Below, piece by piece: positions 16,141 through 24,078 of a stretch of 64,000 bases of DNA. The stretch is from contig NZ_JAQFWP010000021.1 in the NCBI RefSeq assembly GCF_027706745.1, positions 27,259 through 91,258 of the forward strand, in the 5' to 3' direction. A program made the position numbers and the translations under genes. This stretch comes from Nocardiopsis suaedae (GTDB taxonomy: Bacteria > Actinomycetota > Actinomycetes > Streptosporangiales > Streptosporangiaceae). Position 1 is the first letter of the stretch, and each line of letters starts with the position of its first letter. The notes beneath the pieces were generated by a model. It made no database searches. It saw only the letters and a program-made list of their open reading frames with translations, and was not told the DNA's origin.

Positions 16141-17472
16141 TCAGGGGCGGCCCAGCGCCCGGTAGGTCCAGCCGCGGGCGCGCCAGTGCGCGGGGTCGAG
16201 CACGTTGCGCCCGTCCACGATCTTGCGCTCGGCGACCACCTTGCCCAGCTCCTCCGGGTCGGCGTCGCGGAACTCGGACCACTCGGTGAGCAGCAGCACC
16301 ACCTCGGCGTCGCGCACCGCCTCCAGCATCGACCGGGCGTAGTTCAACTCGGTGTGCTCCCGCTCGGCGCGCTCCAGCGCCTCGGGGTCGTAGACGGTGA
16401 CGTGGGCCCCCAGCGACGCGATCGTGGAGGCCACGTCCAGCGCGGGCGAGTCGCGGATGTCGTCGGAGTTGGGTTTGAACGCCGCCCCCAGCACGCCGAC
16501 CGTGCGCCCGGCGAACCCGCCGCCGATCAGGGCGCGGGCGATGTCCACCGTGCGGGCGCGGCGCCGCTGGTTGATGGCGTCCACCTCGCGCAGGAAGGAC
16601 AGCGCGGGCTCCACGCCCAGCTCGTCCGCGCGGGCCATGAACGCCCGGATGTCCTTGGGCAGGCACCCCCCGCCGAAGCCCAGGCCCGGCCCGAGGAACT
16701 TGCCGCCGATGCGGTCGTCGTAGGACAGCGCCTTGGCGAGCTGCATCACGTCGGCCCCGGCCGCCTCGGAGACCTCGGCCATCGCGTTGATGAAGGAGAT
16801 CTTGGTGGCCAGGAAGGCGTTGGCGGAGATCTTCACCAGCTCGGCGGTCTGCAGGTCGGTGACCATGAACGGGATGCCCGCCTCGATCTGCGGTGCCGAC
16901 GCCTCGCGCATCGCGGCCTCGACCCGGGGGGAGTCGGTGCCGATGACGATGCGGTTGGGGCGCAGGGTGTCCTCCACCCCGAACCCCTCGCGCAGGAACT
17001 CCGGGCTCCAGCCCAGCTCGACGGCGTCCCCGGCGGGGGCCAGCTCGCGGATGCGGGCGGCCAGCACCGCCGCGGTGCCCACCGGGACCGTGGACTTGCC
17101 GATCACCACGGCGGGGCGGTCCAGCCGGGGGGCCAGGGCCTCCACCGAGGACTTGACGTAGGACAGGTCGGCGGCGCCGGAGTCGTCCCGCTGCGGCGTG
17201 CCCACGCAGATGAAGTGCAGGTCGGCGAAGGCCGCCACCTCGTCGTAGTCGGTGGTGAAGCGCAGCCGCCCGGACTCCAGGTTGCGGGCCAGCACCTCCT
17301 CCAGGCCCGGCTCGTAGAAGGGGACCCGGCCCGCGGACAGGCTCTCCACCTTCGCCCGGTCGACGTCCAGGCCGATGACCTCGAACCCCAGTTCGGCCAT
17401 GCAGGCGGCATGGGTGGCGCCGAGGTAGCCGGTGCCGATCACCGAGATCCTGGTGAGCGCTTGAGAGACCAA
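16141..17472 (-). CDS. ugd: UDP-glucose 6-dehydrogenase
   Basis: Oxidises UDP-glucose to UDP-glucuronate for surface polysaccharides. The NAD-binding ISVIGTGYLGATHAACMAELG opens the protein; GKSTVPVGTA, TKISFINAMAEVSEAAGADV, and the catalytic-cysteine loop GFGGGCLPKDI follow. The C-terminal UDP-binding domain carries AFKPNSDDIRDSPA. I start at the TTG at 17472 (443 residues) because AAGGAAGGA lies 7 nt before it and a TACGAT -10 box lies about 30 nt before; a TTG at 17499 would add nine residues but lies too close to that -10 box. A second, WecC-like dehydrogenase of the same superfamily is at 32066-33388. Confidence 0.92.
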   Translation of the reverse strand: MVSQALTRISVIGTGYLGATHAACMAELGFEVIGLDVDRAKVESLSAGRVPFYEPGLEEVLARNLESGRLRFTTDYDEVAAFADLHFICVGTPQRDDSGAADLSYVKSSVEALAPRLDRPAVVIGKSTVPVGTAAVLAARIRELAPAGDAVELGWSPEFLREGFGVEDTLRPNRIVIGTDSPRVEAAMREASAPQIEAGIPFMVTDLQTAELVKISANAFLATKISFINAMAEVSEAAGADVMQLAKALSYDDRIGGKFLGPGLGFGGGCLPKDIRAFMARADELGVEPALSFLREVDAINQRRRARTVDIARALIGGGFAGRTVGVLGAAFKPNSDDIRDSPALDVASTIASLGAHVTVYDPEALERAEREHTELNYARSMLEAVRDAEVVLLLTEWSEFRDADPEELGKVVAERKIVDGRNVLDPAHWRARGWTYRALGRP

Positions 17473-17479
17473 TGGTCCG

Positions 17480-17508
17480 TCCTTCCTTACGACCGGCAAA
17501 GCATCGTA
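17480..17508 (-). promoter_or_regulatory. -10 box and ribosome site of ugd
   Basis: On the minus strand TACGAT (17503-17508) is followed about 15 nt later by AAGGAAGGA (17480-17488), then 7 nt and the TTG start at 17472. This layout decides between two TTG starts. The 222-nt gap up to 17694 holds no gene. Confidence 0.5.
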
Positions 17509-17694
17509 GTACCGGCGCGGGCGGCCGGTCCCGGGGCCCCGTCGACCCGGTCGCCGGCAGGCGTCGTACAGGAAGGTGTTTCCGGAACCGGGGCGGGGGC
17601 AACCCCGGGGCGTGCCAAGAAGCCGGCGGCGCCGGACGCGGGACGAGGAGGAGGGGCGGGGCGCGCGTGTCCTGCGGCGGTAGTGGGCCCCAGG

Positions 17695-18225
17695 CTACCT
17701 CTTGCGGGAGAACGGGATGGTCGTGCGCTCAGGGTCGGCGCCCTGGGCCGCGGGGCCGGCGGGCTCCGCCGGCGGGGGCACGGCCCCCGGGGGCGGTGGG
17801 CCCTCCGGCGGGGCCGGATCGGCCGTCGGCGGCGGGGCGGGGGCGGGAGCGGGGGAGCGCCGGTCCCGCCGCCACCGGGACGGCGACAGGGCCGCGATGA
17901 CCAGCAGGGTGCCCAGCACCAGGGCGAACGGCAGCGCGGGGCCGTCGGGGCGGGCGAGCCCGCCGGGGATCCAGTCGGACACCGTGTGCGGCGCGACCAC
18001 CGGCCACAGCGCGTAGGCCAGCAGCGGCAGGCCGCAGGCCAGGGAGCCGACCGGAGGGATGCGCACCCCGACGAGGAACCCGCCCGCGGCGCCCGCCGCC
18101 ATCAGCACCCCCAGCGGAACGGTGTCGGAGGCCTGCGGCGCGGTGTCCGCGGCCCAGGCGGTGCCGAACCAGACCGCGGGGGCCAGGGCCAGCCCGGCCA
18201 GGAAGGTGAGGAGTTGGCGCAGCAC
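17695..18225 (-). CDS. Small multipass membrane protein with Pro-rich cytosolic tail
   Basis: A 176-residue protein that I cannot assign to a named family. Four hydrophobic segments (about residues 4-24, 35-54, 62-80 and 97-115) are followed by a basic SRWRRDRRSP stretch and a Pro/Ala-rich tail of about 60 residues ending TTIPFSRKR. The GTG start at 18225 is chosen because GGAGG lies 5 nt upstream; an ATG 66 nt further up has none. It is 62 nt downstream of the 75-residue gene on the same strand and may be co-expressed with it. Confidence 0.65.
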   Translation of the reverse strand: MLRQLLTFLAGLALAPAVWFGTAWAADTAPQASDTVPLGVLMAAGAAGGFLVGVRIPPVGSLACGLPLLAYALWPVVAPHTVSDWIPGGLARPDGPALPFALVLGTLLVIAALSPSRWRRDRRSPAPAPAPPPTADPAPPEGPPPPGAVPPPAEPAGPAAQGADPERTTIPFSRKR

Positions 18226-18287
18226 GGCGACCTCCGCGTGATCGGGGCCGGGTCTCCACCGTCCACGGTATCGGCTCCCCGGCCGCC

Positions 18288-18515
18288 TCACAGCGCCCGC
18301 TTGGCCGCCCCTCCGAAGGCGCCTACGGCCGCCCCCAGGGCGAACATGGCGGCCTCGTCCTCGCTCATGTGCACGATCCCCGAGACGAGTTTCACCGCGT
18401 AGGGGCGTGGGCCCGCCGGGCCGATCTCGACGCCGTCGATGACGCCCTGGGCGTGCAGCAGTTTCAGGGCCTCGCCGACCTGCCTCGGGCGGTCTCCCTC
18501 GGATAGCAGCGCCAT
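18288..18515 (-). CDS. Small conserved-looking hypothetical protein
   Basis: A 75-residue soluble protein: RPRQVGEALKLLHAQGVIDGVEI could be a helix-turn or ligand segment, and the Ala/Gly-rich end (EDEAAMFALGAAVGAFGGAAKRAL) might pack on a membrane. I do not recognise the family. TAGGAT lies 6 nt before the ATG with no ribosome site, so it is probably leaderless. It is divergent from the zinc-finger ORF and shares a 17-bp palindromic promoter with it. Confidence 0.6.
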   Translation of the reverse strand: MALLSEGDRPRQVGEALKLLHAQGVIDGVEIGPAGPRPYAVKLVSGIVHMSEDEAAMFALGAAVGAFGGAAKRAL

Positions 18516-18520
18516 AGGGC

Positions 18521-18537
18521 GATCCTAGATTAGGATC
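18521..18537. promoter_or_regulatory. Palindromic divergent promoter
   Basis: GATCCTAGATTAGGATC is a perfect 7-bp inverted repeat with a 3-nt centre. Each half contains a TAGGAT -10 box: the left one reads to the 75-residue gene (6 nt before its ATG), the right one toward the zinc-finger ORF. One bound protein could control both genes. Confidence 0.5.
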
Positions 18538-18587
18538 GGCCCCACGACCGGGCTGATCGGTCGGCCGTCTTGCGGGGGGCGTGTGCG

Positions 18588-18737
18588 GTGTGGTCGGCGA
18601 TGACGCGTTGGTTGTGCGAGAGCTGTCGGCGTCCCAACCCGGAGAAGTGGGACTACTGCACCTACTGCTTCAACCCCAAGCCCTGCTTCGCCCCCGAGCC
18701 GGGGTTCACCCGTCGCAGACGTTCTCCCGGGCGGTAG
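18588..18737 (+). CDS. Small RanBP2-type zinc-finger protein
   Basis: A 49-residue ORF from GTG 18588 (GGGGGGCG about 6 nt upstream), or 45 residues from ATG 18600. It encodes WLCESCRRPNPEKWDYCTYC, which fits W-x-C-x2-C-x3-N-x6-C-x2-C, the consensus of RanBP2-type zinc fingers that usually bind single-stranded RNA or ubiquitin in eukaryotes. A further Cys and a very basic tail (TRRRRSPGR) follow, favouring nucleic-acid binding. Codons are strongly G/C-ended, as expected of a real gene. The last 32 nt overlap the convergent LCP gene. Function is unknown; a short zinc-ribbon partner protein is the alternative. Confidence 0.6.
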   Translation: MWSAMTRWLCESCRRPNPEKWDYCTYCFNPKPCFAPEPGFTRRRRSPGR

Positions 18738-20250
18738 CCGTCCGGGGCCCCTCCTGCCCGGCCGACGGTTCGGGCTCCGGCTCGGGCTCGGGGTTCTCCA
18801 CCGGGACCACCCCCGTGTAGTCGAACCCCAGGACGAGCTGCACCTCCCCGCTCAGCGTCGCGTCCTCGCGGGTCTGGGCCCCGGGCACGGCGGAGGCGAC
18901 CAGCTCGGCGGCGGCCCCGTCGCCCGGCCCATGGCGCACCGTGGTCGCCTCCTCGTTCCGGGAGCTCCAGTTCTGCGCCTTCCCGGGCACCGAGAAGCCG
19001 GTCGCCTCTAGGTCCCGCGCGGCCCGCCCGCCGAGCCCCGGGGTGCCGATCCCGTTGAACACCTGCACCCGCACCTCGCCCGGCACCGGCGGCGCCTCCT
19101 CGCGCCCCCCGGCCCCCTCCGCGGCCTCCGGGGAGGGCGCGGAGCCGTCCAGCGGCCGGTCCGCCGCCACCCGGGCGAACATCTCCTGGGCCGCCTTCCG
19201 GTCCCAGGTCACCGCCACGTCCCCGCGGGGGGTCCAGTAGGCGGCGTCCTCCACCGGGACCTGGGCGAAGGAGACGTCGTCCAGGCCCACCGAGCGGAGC
19301 TGCCCGCCCAGCTCGCCGATGGCGGCGGTGTCCAGCCCGCTGTCCACGGTGACCGAGCCCAGCGCGGTCTCCAGGAACGCCGAGAACCGGGACGGGTCGC
19401 CGAGCGTGTCCGTGCTCATCGCCTTGTCCAGCAGCGCCGCCATCACCTGCTGCTGGCGGTCGATGCGGTCCAGGTCGCCCCCGGCGGTCTTGCGGGTGCG
19501 GGCGAAGGCCAGCGCCTCGCGCCCGTCCACCTCGTGCGTGCCCGCGGCCATGTCCAGCTTGGCCTTCTCGTCGGTGATCGGCTCGGGCAGGCACACCTCG
19601 ATCCCGCCGAGCGCGTCCACCACCTCGGTGAACCCGGTGAAGTCGATCTCCACGTAGTGGTCGATGCGCACGTGCGTGGCGGCCTCGACGGTGCGCACGG
19701 TCAGCTGCGGGCCGCCGTGGGCGTAGGCGGCGTTGATCTTGTCCTTGCCGACCCCGGGCACGTCCACCCACGAGTCGCGGGGGATGCCGATCACGCTGAC
19801 GGCGTCCCGCTCGTTGTTGACGTGCACCAGCATCATGGTGTCCGAGCGGCGCCCGTCGGCGCTGCCCACGCCCAGGTCGCTCTTGGCCGAGGAGTCCATC
19901 CCCTCCCGCGAGTCCGACCCGATCACCAGGAAGTTCAGCGCGCCGGTGGGGCCGGGGGCGGGGCGCTCGCCCAGCCCGGAGAACACGTCGAACCGGTTGA
20001 TCTGGCCCGACACCCACCCGGTGAGCGCCCAGGCGGTCCCCGAGGCCAGCAGCACCACGACCGACAGCGTCCCGGCCAGCAGCAGGCCCAGACGGCGGCG
20101 GCGCACCGAGCGGCCCGGCAGCACCGGGCCGCGGGGCCCACGCGCGCGCGATGGGCCCGCCGGGGGAGTGGGGGAGGACCGCACCCTGCGGAAGCCGTCC
20201 CCGTCCGTGCCGCGGTGCCCGTTCCCGCCGTCTCCCCTGCGCTCGCCCAC
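18706..20250 (-). CDS. LytR-CpsA-Psr (LCP) family cell-wall glycopolymer ligase
   Basis: Transfers undecaprenyl-pyrophosphate-linked glycopolymers to peptidoglycan at the outer membrane face. The start is GTG 20250 because GGAGGAA lies just upstream; an ATG 84 nt further up has no such site. A cytosolic Arg/Pro-rich head of about 50 residues precedes one membrane helix (LGLLLAGTLSVVVLLASG). The LCP domain shows NFLVIGSDSREG, GIPRDSWVDVPG, HYVEIDFTGF and LAFARTRKTAGGDLDRIDRQQ, the conserved Asp/Arg set that binds pyrophosphate. A LytR_C domain (VRVQVFNGIGTPGLG) and an acidic Glu-Pro tail complete 514 residues. A second LCP gene is at 40860-42311. Confidence 0.92.
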   Translation of the reverse strand: MGERRGDGGNGHRGTDGDGFRRVRSSPTPPAGPSRARGPRGPVLPGRSVRRRRLGLLLAGTLSVVVLLASGTAWALTGWVSGQINRFDVFSGLGERPAPGPTGALNFLVIGSDSREGMDSSAKSDLGVGSADGRRSDTMMLVHVNNERDAVSVIGIPRDSWVDVPGVGKDKINAAYAHGGPQLTVRTVEAATHVRIDHYVEIDFTGFTEVVDALGGIEVCLPEPITDEKAKLDMAAGTHEVDGREALAFARTRKTAGGDLDRIDRQQQVMAALLDKAMSTDTLGDPSRFSAFLETALGSVTVDSGLDTAAIGELGGQLRSVGLDDVSFAQVPVEDAAYWTPRGDVAVTWDRKAAQEMFARVAADRPLDGSAPSPEAAEGAGGREEAPPVPGEVRVQVFNGIGTPGLGGRAARDLEATGFSVPGKAQNWSSRNEEATTVRHGPGDGAAAELVASAVPGAQTREDATLSGEVQLVLGFDYTGVVPVENPEPEPEPEPSAGQEGPRTATARENVCDG

Positions 20251-20483
20251 TGGGTTCCTCCAGCCCCCTGGATGGCGCGGCCCTCCGGCCGTGCGCATCC
20301 AGGTTGTCATCGAATCCACCGATGGGTCGGCCATGTCGGCCCCGGCGTGTTGTCGACCGATGTCCGACGGCCCTTCCCGGAGGGCCTGCCCGCGGGAGGG
20401 GGCGGCGGCACATGGCGGGAGCGCGCCGCGGGTTGCAGTACCGTTACGGTCGAACCCCGACCGAGTGACCCTTGGGAAGTCCT

Positions 20484-21494
20484 GTGAGCTGGCCGGCCGT
20501 ATCCGTAGTCATGCCCGTGCTGAACGAGGAGCGCCACCTGGAGGCCGCGGTGCGCCACGTGCTCGCCCAGGACTATCCGGGTGAGCTGGAAGTGGTGCTC
20601 GGTGTGGGCCCCTCCGCGGACCGCACCCGCGAGGTGGCCGACGCGCTCTCCGCCGCCGACCCCCGCGTGGTCGTGGTGGACAACCCCTCCGGGCGCACCC
20701 CCTCCGGGCTCAACGCCGCCATCGGCGCCTCCTCGCACGGCATCGTGGCGCGCATCGACGGCCACGCGATGATGCCCTCGGACTACCTCAAGGTGGCGGT
20801 GGAGACCCTGGAGGAGACCGGGGCCGACAACGTCGGCGGCATCATGGCCGCCGAGGGGGAGACCCCGTGGGAGCGCGCCGTGGCCGCCGCCATGACCTCC
20901 AAGGTCGGGGTGGGCAACGCCCGCTTCCACACCGGCGGCGAGGGCGGCCCCGCCGACACCGTGTACCTGGGCGTGTTCCGCCGCTCGGCGCTGGAGCGCG
21001 TGGAGGGCTACGACGAGGCCTTCCTGCGCGCCCAGGACTGGGAGATGAACCACCGCATCCGGACGACCGGCGGCACCGTGTGGTTCCAGCCCCGCATGCG
21101 GGTGTCCTACCGGCCGCGCCCCGACCCGGCGCGGCTGGCCAAGCAGTACTTCCACTACGGGCGCTGGCGGCGGGTGGTCGCCCGGCAGCACAAGGGCACC
21201 ATCAACCTGCGCTACCTGGCGCCGCCGGCGGCGGTCGCCGGCATCGCGCTGGGCCTGGCCGGCGGGTTCCTGTTCTGGCCGGCGTGGCTGGTGCCCGGGG
21301 CCTACGCCGCCGCCGTGGCGGCCGCCTCGGTGCCGCTGGGCACGGGGCTTCCGCTCATGGGCCGCCTGTCGGTCCCGGTGGCGCTGGCCACGATGCACAT
21401 GTCGTGGGGGCTCGGGTTCCTGACCAGCCCGCCGAGCCTGGGCGCGGACTCGCGCACCGCCCGCGCCCGGCAGCAGTCCCAGGAGCGCGCCTAG
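20484..21494 (+). CDS. GT2 glycosyltransferase with C-terminal membrane helices (ExoA-like)
   Basis: GT-A glycosyltransferase for a surface glycan. VSVVMPVLNEERHL opens the nucleotide-sugar domain, GIVARIDGHAMMPSDYL holds the metal-binding DxD-like site (near residue 92), and LRAQDWEMNHRI is the acceptor-side acidic motif. Two or three hydrophobic stretches after residue 240 suggest membrane anchorage, as in succinoglycan ExoA. GTG 20484 with upstream GGGAAG is preferred over TTG 20472. The 3' end overlaps the convergent GDPD gene by 4 nt. Confidence 0.88.
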   Translation: MSWPAVSVVMPVLNEERHLEAAVRHVLAQDYPGELEVVLGVGPSADRTREVADALSAADPRVVVVDNPSGRTPSGLNAAIGASSHGIVARIDGHAMMPSDYLKVAVETLEETGADNVGGIMAAEGETPWERAVAAAMTSKVGVGNARFHTGGEGGPADTVYLGVFRRSALERVEGYDEAFLRAQDWEMNHRIRTTGGTVWFQPRMRVSYRPRPDPARLAKQYFHYGRWRRVVARQHKGTINLRYLAPPAAVAGIALGLAGGFLFWPAWLVPGAYAAAVAAASVPLGTGLPLMGRLSVPVALATMHMSWGLGFLTSPPSLGADSRTARARQQSQERA

Positions 21495-22243
21495 CGCTTG
21501 ACGGCGGCGGCCACCCCCGGCACGTCGTCGGCGACCACCGCGTCCACGCCCGCGTCCGCGAACCGGGCCGCGTCCACGGCGTCGGGGCACCACGAGACGA
21601 CCTCCAGCCCGGCCCGGTGCGCGGTGTCCACCGTGTAGTCCACGCTGCGCCGCCCCGGGCGGGGCGGCTCCCCGGTCAGGCCGAAGGACCGCGCGTCGAT
21701 CGCCACCGCCGCGCACCCCATCCCGGCCGCCCCGGCCACCGCCTGGTCCAGCGGGTTGCGCACGAACGGCATCCACGCGGTGGGCACCCCGGGCGCCTCC
21801 TCGGCCACCCGCAGCAGCACCGCCGGGTCGAAGGAGCACACGAACACCCGCCGCCGGGCCGCCTCCCGGCGCAGCACCGGCATCAGCAGCGCGGCGGTGC
21901 GGCGGGACGGCGCGTCGGAGGCGTCCTCCATCACCGTCTTGACGTCCACGTCCAGCCCCGCCTCCTCCGGCAGGGCCTCCAGCGCCTCCTCCAGGCGCAC
22001 CAGGCCGTGCCGGGCGCACTCGGCGGCGGTCGCGTCCACCACCGGCCGCCCGTCGGCCAGGGCGGCGTCGTGGTGCAGCACCAGCGCGCCGTCGGCGGTC
22101 CGGCGCACGTCGATCTCCACCCATGCGGCGCCGGTGCGCAGCGCCTCCCGGTAGGACTCCACGGTGTTCTCCCGGAGCCCCCCGTTCTCGCCGCGGCCGG
22201 CGCCGCGGTGCCCGATGACCTCGGTGGGGCGGAAGACGCTCAT
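21491..22243 (-). CDS. Glycerophosphodiester phosphodiesterase (GDPD)
   Basis: TIM-barrel hydrolase that cleaves glycerophosphodiesters to glycerol-3-phosphate and an alcohol. The 250 residues contain VIGHRGAGRGENG, ENTVESYREAL and WVEIDVRRTADGALVLHHDA (His, Glu, Asp metal and catalytic set), then DVKTVMED and WCPDAVDAARFADAGVDAV. No signal peptide, so cytosolic. It overlaps the cytidylyltransferase gene by 4 nt, so the two are co-translated. This suggests turnover or remodelling of glycerophosphate linked to the polymer locus, but a general phospholipid-recycling role is possible. Confidence 0.92.
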   Translation of the reverse strand: MSVFRPTEVIGHRGAGRGENGGLRENTVESYREALRTGAAWVEIDVRRTADGALVLHHDAALADGRPVVDATAAECARHGLVRLEEALEALPEEAGLDVDVKTVMEDASDAPSRRTAALLMPVLRREAARRRVFVCSFDPAVLLRVAEEAPGVPTAWMPFVRNPLDQAVAGAAGMGCAAVAIDARSFGLTGEPPRPGRRSVDYTVDTAHRAGLEVVSWCPDAVDAARFADAGVDAVVADDVPGVAAAVKR

Positions 22244-22977
22244 CGCTCCCCCTCCCCGGCGCCGCGCCCGGCCTCCCGGCGCAGCAGCGCCTCGGCGACC
22301 TCCACGTCCCCCGGGTGGGTCACCTTGATGTTGGCCTCGGTGCCCGCGACGATGTGCACCGGCTCACCCGGCAGGTAGCGCAGCACCACGCCGCAGTCGT
22401 CGGTGGCCACCAGGTCCGGGTCGGCCAGCGCGGCGGCGTAGGCCCGGCGCAGCACCTCCAGCCGGAACCCCTGCGGGGTCTGCATCCGCCGCAGCTCGGC
22501 GCGCGGCGGCACCTCGGCGACCGCCTCGGCCCCGCCCCCGCCCGGCGCCACCCGCACGACGGTGTCGGAGGAGGGCACCGCCACCCCCACAGCGCCGGCG
22601 TGCTCCAGGGCCGCCACCGCCGCGGCGACGGTCGTCCGGGCCACCAGCGGGCGGGCCGCGTCGTGCAGCAGCAGCAGGTCCGACCCGGGCCGGGCCTCGA
22701 CCGCGCGCAGCGCCGCCACCGAGCTGTCGGTGCGGGTGGACCCGCCCGGCAGCACCGCGGTCACCTTGGGGAAGGGCGCCGCGATCCGCTCGGCCTCGCG
22801 CAGGTGGTCCGGGGCCATCACCACGAGCACCTCGTCCACCTCCGGGGCGTCCTGGAACGCGGCGACCGCGTGCTCCAGCACCGGCCGCCCGGCCAGCGGA
22901 AGCAGCTGCTTGGGGACGGCCCCGCCCATCCTCGACCCGGTGCCCCCGGCGAGCACGGCGGCCATCACGTGCGGCAT
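22240..22977 (-). CDS. IspD/TarI-family cytidylyltransferase
   Basis: Activates a sugar-alcohol phosphate with CTP. VLAGGTGSRMGGAVPKQLLPLAG (residues 8-30) contains the CTP loop and PKQ lysine; GGSTRTDSSVAAL, LLHDAARPLV and RMQTPQGFRLEVL are shared by IspD and TarI. IspD (MEP pathway) is the usual automatic call. However, there is no ispF nearby, and the gene is coupled to a GDPD and faces a TagGH-type exporter. A teichoic-acid-like CDP-polyol role (TarI-like, ribitol-5-P or similar) is therefore quite possible. It is divergent from the exporter genes across a 246-nt gap. Confidence 0.8.
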   Translation of the reverse strand: MPHVMAAVLAGGTGSRMGGAVPKQLLPLAGRPVLEHAVAAFQDAPEVDEVLVVMAPDHLREAERIAAPFPKVTAVLPGGSTRTDSSVAALRAVEARPGSDLLLLHDAARPLVARTTVAAAVAALEHAGAVGVAVPSSDTVVRVAPGGGGAEAVAEVPPRAELRRMQTPQGFRLEVLRRAYAAALADPDLVATDDCGVVLRYLPGEPVHIVAGTEANIKVTHPGDVEVAEALLRREAGRGAGEGER

Positions 22978-23223
22978 CGCACACCTCGGCTTTCCCTCTC
23001 AGGCGTTCCTGCAGCAGAACCTACGGGACGGGGCGCCCGCCGCCGACCGGTACCCTTGTGTCGCCCCGGGGACGGCGTCCGCCGCCCGGCGCGGCCGCCA
23101 AGCGGTGCGCGCGGCGACGCCGGGTCTGCCCCGCGCGGCTCTCGAACATCCCCCGGCCGGAGCGCGCCCCCCGCAGCGTCCGGCCGCAAGGTCTCACGAC
23201 TGCACACCCCCAAGGAGGTGGCG

Positions 23224-24078
23224 GTGGCGTCAAGGGCGCTGGCCGTCTGGCAGAACCGTCAGGTCGTTGGCCTCCTGGTCCGGCGCGACCTGAAGGTCAA
23301 GTACCAGAAATCGATCCTCGGTTACGCGTGGTCGATGCTCGAACCCCTGGCCATGGCCGGGGTGTACTTCTTCGTGTTCGGGCTGATCTTCAACACGAAC
23401 CGGGGCGTCCCCGGAGGCGACGACGCCCCCGGCGGCTACCTGCTGTTCCTGATCTCCGGCCTGCTGCCCTGGCTGTGGTTCAGCACCGCGCTGAACGAGG
23501 CCCCCAAGGCCCTGATCTCCCAGTCCAAGCTCATCACCACGATGAAGGTGCCCCGGGAGATCTTCCCGATCGCGGTGGTCACCCGCGGCTTCGTGGACTA
23601 CCTGTTCACCTGGCCGGTGCTGCTGCTGTTCGTGTTCTTCCTGGGCGGGCGCACCACCCTGATGGGCGTGCTGGTCTGGCTCCCGGCGGCGCTGGTGGTG
23701 CAGTACGCCTTCACCCTGGGCGTGACCTTCCTGCTGGCCTCGGTCAACGTGCTGGTCCGGGACGTGGAGCGGATCGTGCGCATCCTCAACCGGATCCTCT
23801 TCTACGCCTCGGCGATCATCATCCCCTCGGGCATGGTGCTGGCCGCGGACTCCTCCTTCCCCGGCTGGTTCAAGGCGCTCTTCCAGCTCAACCCGCTGCT
23901 CGGGATCTTCAAGATGCACCACGCCGTCTGGTACCCCGCCGACGCGCCCGGCTTCGCCGCGGCCGCCGAGGCCGGGGGCTTCGCGCTCACCACCGCCCTC
24001 GTGGGTGCGCTGGTCTTCCTCACTGTCGGATACTGGGTGTTCCGGCGCCTGGAGACGGCCGTCCTTAAGGAGTTGTGA
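23224..24078 (+). CDS. ABC-2 type polysaccharide/teichoic acid export permease (TagG-like)
   Basis: Membrane half of an ABC exporter for lipid-linked glycopolymers. The 284 residues start with the amphipathic LLVRRDLKVKYQKSILGYAWSMLEPL segment typical of TagG/Wzm. Six hydrophobic segments follow, including VYFFVFGLIF, the FTWPVLLLFVFFL pair, and a last helix before RRLETAVLKEL. GTG 23224 is selected because AAGGAGG lies 5 nt upstream. It overlaps or abuts the ATPase gene, forming a TagGH pair. The polymer is presumably made by the neighbouring enzymes. Confidence 0.92.
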   Translation: MASRALAVWQNRQVVGLLVRRDLKVKYQKSILGYAWSMLEPLAMAGVYFFVFGLIFNTNRGVPGGDDAPGGYLLFLISGLLPWLWFSTALNEAPKALISQSKLITTMKVPREIFPIAVVTRGFVDYLFTWPVLLLFVFFLGGRTTLMGVLVWLPAALVVQYAFTLGVTFLLASVNVLVRDVERIVRILNRILFYASAIIIPSGMVLAADSSFPGWFKALFQLNPLLGIFKMHHAVWYPADAPGFAAAAEAGGFALTTALVGALVFLTVGYWVFRRLETAVLKEL

